Below are positions 6,973-12,863 of a DNA stretch of 12,863 bases, piece by piece. Each line of letters opens with the position of its first letter. Within the stretch, counting starts at the first letter, position 1. Under the pieces are notes generated by a model. It saw nothing but the letters and a program-made list of their open reading frames with translations. It was not told where the DNA came from and searched no databases. Where the stretch lies: NCBI GenBank assembly GCA_017557085.1, contig JAFZAR010000151.1, positions 1 to 12,863 on the forward strand, in the 5' to 3' direction. The position numbers were made by a program, and so were the translations under genes. This stretch comes from Verrucomicrobiota bacterium. Its GTDB lineage: Bacteria > Verrucomicrobiota > Verrucomicrobiia > Limisphaerales > UBA1412.

Positions 6973-7035
6973 GGTTCCTATCAGGAGGCTTTTCATTTAT
7001 ACTCAGCCGGTTGTTTTTTGAAGTTAAGAAACGAT

Positions 7036-8031
7036 ATGGATACAGAGAACGCAGGAGCCGGTCTGCCGGCAGGGGTCAAAAGAATCGATTTTGAAAACGG
7101 ATTGACGCTGATCTTGAAGGAAGATCACAGCTCGCCGGTGGCGACTGCTCATGCCTGGTCGCGGACGGGCAGCATCACCGAGGGAGACTGGACGGGAGCC
7201 GGGATGAGTCATGTGCTGGAACACATGCTCTTTAAGGGAACGACTCACCGGGAAGGCTGGCGGATCGATCAGGAAGTGCAGGAGGCCGGCGGTCAGATGA
7301 ATGCCTGCACGTCGTTCAATTATACGCTTTACTACATAGACGTTCCGGCCAGCGGAGTGAAAACGGCGGTGGATATCCTCTGCGATATCATGCAAAACGC
7401 GACACTGCCCGCGGAAGAGCTGGAAAAGGAAAAACAAGTGATTTTACGCGAGATGGATATGGGGCAGGATGATCCTGACCGCCGTTCCAGCCGCCGTCTG
7501 TTCGAGACTGCTTACTATGTCGCGCCCTATCGACATCCGGTAATCGGCTACAAGGATGTGTTCGAGGCATTTACGCGCGAAGATCTGATGGCGTACTATA
7601 AGAAGATGTACGCGCCCAATAACCTGTTCATCGTGGTGGCCGGGGATATCGATCCCGCCGCTGTGGAAGCGCAGGTGAGGGAAGCCTTTGCCGGTGCCAA
7701 ACGCGGAGCACTGCCGCCGATGGTGCTGCCTCTGGAACCGCCGCAGACGGCTGCCCGTATCGTGGAGGAGAACGGCGCGGTGGAGCTTTGCCATTCGCAT
7801 ATTGCCTGGCACATTCCCGGTGTCCTGCATCCGGATATCCCGGCGCTGGGCGTGGCCGTGGCTGTTCTGGGCAGCGGACGCAGTTCGCGCCTGTATCGGA
7901 GGCTTCGCGAGGAGTTGGGACTGGTGCAGACCATTGATTCCTGGGTCTATTCGCCGGGCGAGCAGGGGCTGGTCGGCATCAGCGCGGAGATCGAGTCCTC
8001 CAAGTATGAGGCGGCGTTGAAAGCCGTGTAG
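7036..8031 (+). CDS. M16 family metalloprotease, N-terminal portion up to an in-frame TAG
   Basis: This is the catalytic half of an insulinase/pitrilysin-type zinc peptidase, 331 residues to the TAG at 8029. The inverted zinc motif HVLEH is at 59-63 (ligands H59 and H63, general base E62), and the distal ligand pair is E132/E139 in the usual E-x6-E arrangement (KQVILREM). All catalytic residues are present. Residues 14-175 form the first M16 domain. From about 180 the paired M16_C domain begins but is cut at residue 331 in the middle of the motif ESSKYEAALKAV, which normally continues into a helix. That continuation is found after the stop in the same frame. No signal peptide is visible, so the protein is probably cytoplasmic. 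The ATG at 7036 has only a weak purine-rich ribosome site; an in-frame TTG at 7018 is possible. The gene is either a pseudogene half, a split subunit or the first part of a read-through product. Confidence 0.85.
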   Translation: MDTENAGAGLPAGVKRIDFENGLTLILKEDHSSPVATAHAWSRTGSITEGDWTGAGMSHVLEHMLFKGTTHREGWRIDQEVQEAGGQMNACTSFNYTLYYIDVPASGVKTAVDILCDIMQNATLPAEELEKEKQVILREMDMGQDDPDRRSSRRLFETAYYVAPYRHPVIGYKDVFEAFTREDLMAYYKKMYAPNNLFIVVAGDIDPAAVEAQVREAFAGAKRGALPPMVLPLEPPQTAARIVEENGAVELCHSHIAWHIPGVLHPDIPALGVAVAVLGSGRSSRLYRRLREELGLVQTIDSWVYSPGEQGLVGISAEIESSKYEAALKAV

Positions 8032-8047
8032 GAGGAGATCGAACTTT
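8029..8047 (+). other. In-frame amber codon with overlapping Shine-Dalgarno and TTG restart
   Basis: Codons read GCC GTG TAG GAG GAG ATC GAA CTT TTG. The bases GGAGGAG (8031-8037), which include the last base of TAG, form a good Shine-Dalgarno 9 bases before TTG 8047, in the frame of the upstream gene. The codons between TAG and TTG also read as sensible M16 sequence (EEIEL), so the stop interrupts one ancestral frame rather than separating two old genes. The site could be a nonsense mutation, a base error, a read-through site or a reinitiation site. Confidence 0.8.
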
Positions 8048-9582
8048 TGAAACGTGAGCTGATTCCGGCTGCGGAATTGGAAAAAGTCAAAAAACAATGT
8101 ATCGCGGGACTTTATACGACAAGAAAGACCATGTCCGGTCAGGCAATGGAGCTGGGCAGCAGCTGGCTGACGGCGGGCGATCTGAATTTCTCGGACAGAA
8201 GTTTAGCGCGGATCCAGCAGGTCACCGCTGAGGATGTTCAGCGTGTGGTGTGTGAGTGGTTCAGCGACAAGAACAAAGTGCTTTACAGTTTGCTGCCGGA
8301 AGGGTTCAAGCGCACTTCCGGGAGCCTGATCGGGAAAATCGAGAGGAATCCAGTGCAAAAAACTGTTCTGCCCAATGGATTACGTCTGCTGGTGCGAGAG
8401 GATGAACAGCTGCCTTTTGTGGAGTTCCGCATCGTGTTCCAGGGTGGACTGGTAACCGAGGAGGAATCCACCGCCGGACAGACACTGCTGATGAGCCGTC
8501 TGATGCTGAAAGGAACGAAAACACGTTCCGCGGAAAAGATCTCGGAGGAGATCGAAAATGTCGGCGGCAAGATCGAGAACGGTGTCAGCCACGGGACAGT
8601 GAGCTTTTCGGCCGAAGTGATGAAGGAAGATTTCGACCTGGGACTGGATATCCTGAGCGATGTGGTTTTGACTCCGGTCTTTCCGGCGGATGCTCTGGAG
8701 CTGGAACGAGGGATGCTTCTGGCCGACATTCGTTCTGAAAAAGATCAGATGCTGCCTTACGCACTCAAGCGGATGCGCCGCGAGCTGTTTGGCCCGTGGT
8801 CGTTTGGCTTGAACACACAGGGAAGCGAGGAGAGCATGACTGCTGTCACCCGTGACGATGTCGTGGCGCAATGGAAGCGGCTGATCCATCCCGATAACTG
8901 TGTGCTGAGTGTGTTTGGTAATGTCAAAGCTGATGCGGTCATTCGTGCGGTGCAGACCAAGTTCGCCCAATGGACGGCGGCGGAACCGGTGCGGCTGACA
9001 GTACCCGGCGAGCTGAAGACTGGCCAGCGTCAGATCGTGGAGGAACAGCCGGACAAGAGACAGGCCGTCGTCGTGATGGGCTATCCCGGAGTTGATCTGA
9101 AAGATCCGCGGATCTATCCGCTGGTGCTGCTGCAGGAGATCTGCAGTGACCTGGGATCGCGTCTGTTCATGAGGATCCGTGACGAGCTGGCTTTGGCCTA
9201 CTATGTGGGGGCTTTTCAGCAGTGTGGTGTGCAGCCGGGATATTTCTGCTTCTATGCAGGGACGGAGCCTGCCAGCGCGGATCAAGTCGTTCAGGAACTC
9301 TTTAAACAGGCTGAGAGTCTGGTCAAGGAAGGTGTTACTCAGGCGGAACTGGATCGCGCCAAGGCTAAGATCAAGGGACAGCGCAGCATTGCCCGTCAGG
9401 ATCTGGGTGATGTGGCCCGCGTGACAGCCGTGAATGAGATCTGCGGTCTGGGATATGACTATTCTGAGAAAGAAGACGCTCTGCTGCAGGCGGTCACGCT
9501 GGAACAGGTGCGAAGCGCGGCGGCGGATATCCTGAAGCCGGAACACTGCGTGATCAGCATCGTTCGGGCAAAAACGAACTGA
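8047..9582 (+). CDS. M16 family metalloprotease, C-terminal portion after the in-frame TAG
   Basis: From TTG 8047 the product would have 511 residues. Residues 1-85 finish the M16_C domain broken by the TAG (ELIPAAELEKVKKQCI ... VTAEDVQRVVCEWF). A second M16 domain runs from about 103 (VLPNGLRLLVREDEQLP). Where active copies carry HxxEH it has QTLLM (145-149), so this half is non-catalytic, as in other two-module M16 enzymes. The last M16_C domain retains the substrate-binding Arg-Tyr region (FMRIRDELALAYYVGAF). Joined across the stop, the two parts make an 848-residue protein, the normal length for a two-module M16 peptidase. The continuing conservation argues that the loss of continuity is recent or tolerated. 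ATG 8131 is a later alternative start. The stop lies 10 bases before tyrA, indicating a shared transcript. Confidence 0.85.
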   Translation: MKRELIPAAELEKVKKQCIAGLYTTRKTMSGQAMELGSSWLTAGDLNFSDRSLARIQQVTAEDVQRVVCEWFSDKNKVLYSLLPEGFKRTSGSLIGKIERNPVQKTVLPNGLRLLVREDEQLPFVEFRIVFQGGLVTEEESTAGQTLLMSRLMLKGTKTRSAEKISEEIENVGGKIENGVSHGTVSFSAEVMKEDFDLGLDILSDVVLTPVFPADALELERGMLLADIRSEKDQMLPYALKRMRRELFGPWSFGLNTQGSEESMTAVTRDDVVAQWKRLIHPDNCVLSVFGNVKADAVIRAVQTKFAQWTAAEPVRLTVPGELKTGQRQIVEEQPDKRQAVVVMGYPGVDLKDPRIYPLVLLQEICSDLGSRLFMRIRDELALAYYVGAFQQCGVQPGYFCFYAGTEPASADQVVQELFKQAESLVKEGVTQAELDRAKAKIKGQRSIARQDLGDVARVTAVNEICGLGYDYSEKEDALLQAVTLEQVRSAAADILKPEHCVISIVRAKTN

Positions 9583-9592
9583 CCTTTTGAAA

Positions 9593-10483
9593 ATGAGCCG
9601 CTTATATCATAAGATCGCATTGGCCGGAGTGGGACTTCTGGGAGGTTCCCTGGGGCACTGCTTTCAATCGCTGAATCTGGCCGATGAAGTGACGGGATAT
9701 GTGCGCCGTCAGTGCAGTGTGGAGGAGTGTCTCCGCGTGGGAGCGGTGACGCGTGTGACACTGTCGGTGGAAGAAGCCTTCCAGGACGCGGATCTGGTGA
9801 TCTTATGTACTCCTGTGGCGCAAATGCCGATCCTGGCGCGCGCGATGCTGCCGTTCCTGAAACCGGGCACACTGGTGACGGATGTGGGCAGCACGAAACT
9901 GGAGCTGGTGAAGGAGCTGGAATCCATTTACCTTCCGGCCGGTGTCCGTTATGTGGGGGCGCATCCCATGGCCGGTTCCGAAAAAACTGGGCCTATCCAT
10001 GCTTACGGTGATCTGTTCCGCAATGCGATCTGTCTGCTGACACCTACGGAGCGGACCGATCCCGATGCTTTGCAGCGGGTGAAGGAGCTTTGGGAGACAG
10101 TAGGTTGTAAAACGGCTCAAGTCACTCCGGCGGAGCATGATCAACTGGTTTGTCGGGCTAGTCATCTGCCGCATATCCTGGCAACGGCGCTGGTGCATCA
10201 TGTTCTGGGAGAGGAGAAACCGAAGATCCAGGCAAAGGTTTGCGCTTCCGGTTTCCGGGATACGACGAGGGTCGCTTCCGGTTCGCCGGAAATGTGGAGG
10301 GATATCGTCCTGAACAACCGCGGGCCGATCATTCGGGAGATTGAAGCTTATATCGAAACGCTCCAGCGGCTGAAAACGACCCTCAACAGTGAGAATTCCG
10401 AAGATATCCTTGATGTTTTCAGCCGTGCGCGGGAACTGCGCAATGACTGGCTGGATCAGCGGAGCAACGGCTGGAACAGCTGA
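9593..10483 (+). CDS. tyrA: Prephenate (or arogenate) dehydrogenase
   Basis: The enzyme oxidatively decarboxylates prephenate to 4-hydroxyphenylpyruvate (or arogenate to tyrosine) in tyrosine synthesis in the cytoplasm. The 296-residue product from ATG 9593 opens with the NAD(P)-binding Rossmann motif GVGLLGGSLG (12-21), followed by DLVILCTPV, TLVTDVGSTK and the family motif GAHPMAGSEKTG, which contains the substrate-site histidine and serine. The helical C-terminal domain carries EHDQLVCRASHLPHILATAL and ASGFRDTTRVASGSPEMW, both typical of TyrA. The length fits a monofunctional enzyme without chorismate mutase or ACT domains. NADP versus NAD preference and prephenate versus arogenate specificity cannot be told from reading. 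TTG 9587 is an in-frame alternative two codons upstream. It probably shares a transcript with the M16 gene. I see no terminator directly after it. Confidence 0.95.
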   Translation: MSRLYHKIALAGVGLLGGSLGHCFQSLNLADEVTGYVRRQCSVEECLRVGAVTRVTLSVEEAFQDADLVILCTPVAQMPILARAMLPFLKPGTLVTDVGSTKLELVKELESIYLPAGVRYVGAHPMAGSEKTGPIHAYGDLFRNAICLLTPTERTDPDALQRVKELWETVGCKTAQVTPAEHDQLVCRASHLPHILATALVHHVLGEEKPKIQAKVCASGFRDTTRVASGSPEMWRDIVLNNRGPIIREIEAYIETLQRLKTTLNSENSEDILDVFSRARELRNDWLDQRSNGWNS

Positions 10484-10745
10484 AATCGCAAAAAATCTAA
10501 AATAATCCTTGCAAAGGCAGAAAAAGGGGTGTAAACATTGACGGCGCTTGGCTGTACATGGCACATTCTCATGTTCAAGGCCAGACAGACCTGGCAAAGG
10601 AAAAGCAGTAAGTTTCTTTTGAATCTTCCGTTCGGTGTTTTTCTATTCTAACTTCTTTTGATCGAGTAAGACCGTTTGGGGAGAACTGCTTATTTATTCT
10701 TATTTTAATACTGAGCGTTTTTCGCGCGAGTAATTACACATTAGT
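10484..10745 (+). promoter_or_regulatory. rho leader region
   Basis: This 262-bp gap holds no recognisable gene and no convincing promoter. It contains two overlapping small frames: TTG 10539 to a stop at 10650-10652 (about 37 codons, with AGGGG about 9 bases upstream) and ATG 10558-10611 (17 codons, MAHSHVQGQTDLAKEKQ, no Shine-Dalgarno). A small hairpin GCCAG/CTGGC (10580-10595) lies inside both. An in-frame TAA at 10731 blocks any longer Rho N-terminus. Rho genes often have autoregulated leaders, so the long 5' region may be regulatory; that is inference. Confidence 0.3.
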
Positions 10746-11873
10746 ATGGCAAAGACTGTTGCTGAAGTACCAGAATTCGGAGAAGGCTATTTAGAGATTT
10801 CAGAAAAGGGATTCGGTTTTTTACGTTCGGAGGAACATCGTTTCCAGCCGAAGCCGACAGACATTTTCGTAACTCCCGACACCATTAAGAAACGTTTTCT
10901 CCGGGAAGGTTCGTTTATCAAGGGCACCCTGCAGCCGCCTCACCGCGGAACCAGCCCGCAGCTGAAAGAAGTTCTCGAAATCAATGAAATGCCTTATGAG
11001 GAATTCATCAAGTCCTCCCGTTTCGAGAACCTGATCACGATCGACCCGATCGAGAAATACAATCTGGAAACAGACCCCGATCTGGTGGAGACCCGCATCA
11101 TTGATCTGGTCACGCCGATCGGCAAGGGAACTCGTGGTCTGATCGTGGCACCGCCCCGTACCGGTAAGACGACCATCCTCAAGCAGATAGCCAATGCCGT
11201 GCGCACTAATCATCCCGATGTGAAAGTCATGGTGCTGCTGATAGATGAACGTCCGGAGGAAGTGACCGATTTCGAGCGCTCCGTGGACGCGGAGGTGATT
11301 GCCAGCTCCAATGACCAGGATCTGGAAACACACGTCCGCCTGAGCCGTTTCACCATCGAACGCTGTCGTCGTCTGGTGGAAAGCGGCAAAGACGTGATGG
11401 TGCTGATGGACTCCCTGACCCGTATCGCCCGCGCCTATAACAGCGCCCATGGCGGTTCCGGCCGAACCATGACCGGTGGTGTGGATGCCCGCGCGCTGGA
11501 AGTTCCCCGCAAGATGTTTGCCGCGGCTCGTAAGATCGAGGACGGAGGTTCTCTGACCATCATCGCGACCGCTCTGGTAGAGACCGGCAGCCGAATGGAC
11601 GAACTGATCTTCCAGGAATTCAAAGGCACCGGCAACATGGAATTGATTCTGGACCGCAAGCTGGCGGACCGCCGTTTGTTCCCGGCCATTGACATCCCCC
11701 GCAGCGGTACCCGTAAGGAAGAAAAACTCTATCCCGGCACCCAGATCGAAGCCGTGCGCAAACTGCGCCGCATGATGATCGACCTGAACTCGGTGGAAGC
11801 CATGGAAACATTGATCGGCGCCCTGAAGAAGTACAAGACCAATGACGAACTTCTAGGCAAACTGATGATGTAG
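10746..11873 (+). CDS. rho: Transcription termination factor Rho
   Basis: Rho is the hexameric RNA-dependent ATPase/translocase that ends transcription and silences untranslated RNA. The 375-residue product has the cold-shock-like primary RNA-binding domain (about 10-80, GYLEISEKGFGFLR) and the RecA-like motor: Walker A PPRTGKTT (136-143), catalytic Glu region LLIDERPEEV (164-173), Walker B VMVLMDSLTR (217-226), Q-loop about 232-245 (NSAHGGSGRTMTGG), and arginine-finger region RSGTRKEE (319-326). It begins directly at the RNA-binding domain and lacks the ~45-residue N-terminal helical domain present in E. coli Rho (419 residues); an in-frame stop just upstream excludes a missed start. The stretch EVIASSNDQDLETHVRLSR (183-201) differs from the usual STFDEP-type sequence. 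ATG 10746 has no Shine-Dalgarno. It is monocistronic and ends with TAG just before a terminator. Confidence 0.96.
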   Translation: MAKTVAEVPEFGEGYLEISEKGFGFLRSEEHRFQPKPTDIFVTPDTIKKRFLREGSFIKGTLQPPHRGTSPQLKEVLEINEMPYEEFIKSSRFENLITIDPIEKYNLETDPDLVETRIIDLVTPIGKGTRGLIVAPPRTGKTTILKQIANAVRTNHPDVKVMVLLIDERPEEVTDFERSVDAEVIASSNDQDLETHVRLSRFTIERCRRLVESGKDVMVLMDSLTRIARAYNSAHGGSGRTMTGGVDARALEVPRKMFAAARKIEDGGSLTIIATALVETGSRMDELIFQEFKGTGNMELILDRKLADRRLFPAIDIPRSGTRKEEKLYPGTQIEAVRKLRRMMIDLNSVEAMETLIGALKKYKTNDELLGKLMM

Positions 11874-11892
11874 AAGATATTAAAACTTTTCG

Positions 11893-11919
11893 AGAGACGA
11901 CCGGACGGTCGTCTTTTTT
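11893..11919 (+). terminator. Intrinsic terminator of rho
   Basis: AGACGACC (11895-11902) pairs with GGTCGTCT (11907-11914) around loop GGAC, extended by a G-T and an A-T pair, and followed by a run of T. It sits 20 bases after the rho stop. Confidence 0.9.
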
Positions 11920-11931
11920 CATTTCTAATGG

Positions 11932-12030
11932 GCGGATATTCGGCCTTGCGATAGGGGAGAATATCTGCTACTTTATTTTTACGTTCCACCGGCCAAGAAG
12001 CCGGATCAGGAAAGGGTTCTCTCAAAAGAG
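11932..12030 (+). promoter_or_regulatory. Hairpin-rich leader of the Rpn-like gene
   Basis: Three hairpins stand in a row. GCGGATATTC (11932-11941) pairs with GAATATCTGC (11959-11968) over 10 bp with one G-U pair. CCGGC (11989-11993) pairs with GCCGG (12000-12004). CTCT (12019-12022) pairs with AGAG (12027-12030), the last covering the weak ribosome site before ATG 12037. A weak promoter (TTGCGA, 17 bp, TACTTT) overlaps the first hairpin. Such structures could limit expression of the nuclease, but this is inference. Confidence 0.35.
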
Positions 12031-12036
12031 ATTAGA

Positions 12037-12863
12037 ATGGCTAAGATCACACAGGAACAGTATGCAGAGTACCGCAGAGCTTTAAAGCAGATGCGGATGC
12101 TGGATGATACGCTGATGAAGTGTGTCTTCAAAGGGTGTAAACCCGCTGTTGAGCTGGTGTTGAGGATCATTTTGCAGCGAAATGATTTAGAGGTAAAAAG
12201 ATTCAGTATCAGCAAAGAGTATAAGAATCTCAAAGGCCATTCGATTTGTCTGGATGTTTTCGCGGTAGATAAGGACGGTAAGCAATACAACGTTGAGGTT
12301 CAGCGTGATAATAGAGGTGCGAATCCCAAACGGCTTCGTTTTTACAACGCGATGATGGATACAGAGATATTGGTCAAAGGAAAAGATTACTCTGAACTCA
12401 GGGACAACTACACCATCTTTATTACAGAGGAAGATATCTTTAAGAAGGGCAAGCCGTTTTACCTTTTTGAACGAGTGGACAGAGAGAGTGGGGAGCCCGT
12501 AGGAGATGGTTCCCACATCATCTATGTCAATGGATCTTATGATGGAGATGATCCTCTTGGTTGGCTGATGAGAGACTTCAGAGAGCCAGATCCGGAGAAG
12601 ATGCACTATAAGGTGCTTGCGGAGAGAGTCAATTATTTAAAAAACGATACAAAAGGAGAAGAAGAAATGTGCCAGATAATGGAAGAAATTCGTGAAAAAG
12701 GATTTCAAAAAGGAATCCAAAAAGGACGTCTGGAAGGACGCTTGGAAGGTATCAAGCTTCTGATAGCGGCTTATCGCAAATTGGGCATGACCCAAGAGGA
12801 AATCATCAAGCGGATATCTGTCGAGTATGAGATTCCTCAGAGTGAGGCTGCGAAGTACGTTTA
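12037..12863 (+). CDS. Rpn-family PD-(D/E)XK nuclease / transposase-like protein (3' partial)
   Basis: The frame starts at ATG 12037 (weak AAGAG ribosome site) and runs 275 codons to the window edge, where the last two bases TA may begin a stop or a Tyr codon. Residues 65-90 show the PD-(D/E)XK core: LDVFAVD (D73), then YNVEVQR (E87 and Q89), the E-x-Q variant of Rpn (recombination-promoting nuclease) and PD-(D/E)XK transposase families. The C-terminal region carries the typical repeat KG-x4-KG-x3-KGRLEGRLEG (about 220-242) followed by a helical tail (LGMTQEEIIKRIS). Rpn proteins are metal-dependent DNA endonucleases that promote RecA-independent recombination; many copies are scattered in host-associated genomes. 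Codon use (many AGA, GGA, AAA) is more A/T-rich than rho or tyrA, consistent with transfer. No terminal inverted repeats or partner transposase are visible. Confidence 0.88.
   Translation, partial: MAKITQEQYAEYRRALKQMRMLDDTLMKCVFKGCKPAVELVLRIILQRNDLEVKRFSISKEYKNLKGHSICLDVFAVDKDGKQYNVEVQRDNRGANPKRLRFYNAMMDTEILVKGKDYSELRDNYTIFITEEDIFKKGKPFYLFERVDRESGEPVGDGSHIIYVNGSYDGDDPLGWLMRDFREPDPEKMHYKVLAERVNYLKNDTKGEEEMCQIMEEIREKGFQKGIQKGRLEGRLEGIKLLIAAYRKLGMTQEEIIKRISVEYEIPQSEAAKYV

Noticed and set aside
6688..7035. Upstream extension of the M16 frame into infC
   Set aside because: The frame is open by chance through infC and its terminator; M16 homology begins only after ATG 7036.
8029..8031. Global reassignment of TAG or pyrrolysine use as the explanation for the M16 stop
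   Set aside because: rho ends with TAG 20 bases before its terminator and the EF-hand gene also ends with TAG, so TAG works as a normal stop; no pyl genes are in the window and M16 peptidases are not known pyrrolysine proteins.
8380..9546. 388-codon minus-strand frame opposite the M16 gene
   Set aside because: It overlaps conserved M16 sequence throughout and has no recognisable domain.

Overview
The window reads as a chromosomal segment of a moderately GC-rich, free-standing bacterium, most likely from the Planctomycetota/Lentisphaerota side of the PVC superphylum. That placement is an inference. It rests on the CotH-type EF-hand protein next to DUF4956 and VTC genes, an unusually divergent Rho, an IF3 with a long charged tail, few Shine-Dalgarno sequences, and an Rpn-type PD-(D/E)XK gene. 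No 16S or other decisive marker is present.

Layout. Positions 1-2214 (+) hold a three-gene cassette: the 3' end of a Gly/Asn/Pro-rich EF-hand protein (probably the tail of a CotH-like protein), a DUF4956 membrane protein and a VTC-domain polyphosphate-polymerase-like protein. Positions 2215-2700 hold no protein gene but much structure: a 17-bp interrupted inverted repeat, a candidate promoter, a perfect 21-nt palindrome, tRNA-Lys(CTT), and a terminator that can serve both strands. Positions 2700-4232 (-) encode a secreted GH32 fructan hydrolase. Positions 4426-5892 (+) encode a CvpA-like four-helix membrane protein with a large soluble tail. Positions 6138-6914 (+) encode translation factor IF3, flanked on both sides by strong terminators and not followed by rpmI/rplT.

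Positions 7036-9582 (+) carry an M16 (insulinase/pitrilysin-type) metalloprotease reading frame that is cut by an in-frame TAG at 8029. Homology resumes directly after the stop in the same frame, and a Shine-Dalgarno-like GGAGGAG lies over the stop ahead of a TTG. Ten bases later comes tyrA (prephenate dehydrogenase), probably in the same transcript. A 262-bp leader precedes rho (10746-11873), whose product lacks the usual N-terminal helical domain. A clear terminator closes rho. The window ends inside an Rpn-family PD-(D/E)XK nuclease/transposase-like gene with a hairpin-rich leader.

How the parts relate: most genes are housekeeping (translation initiation, transcription termination, tyrosine synthesis) or general envelope functions, each in its own small transcription unit. 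The CotH-DUF4956-VTC cassette is the only multi-gene set with a recurrent but poorly understood joint role. I see no CRISPR array, no prophage and no complete insertion sequence. The most unusual features are the split M16 gene and the palindrome-rich stretch around tRNA-Lys.
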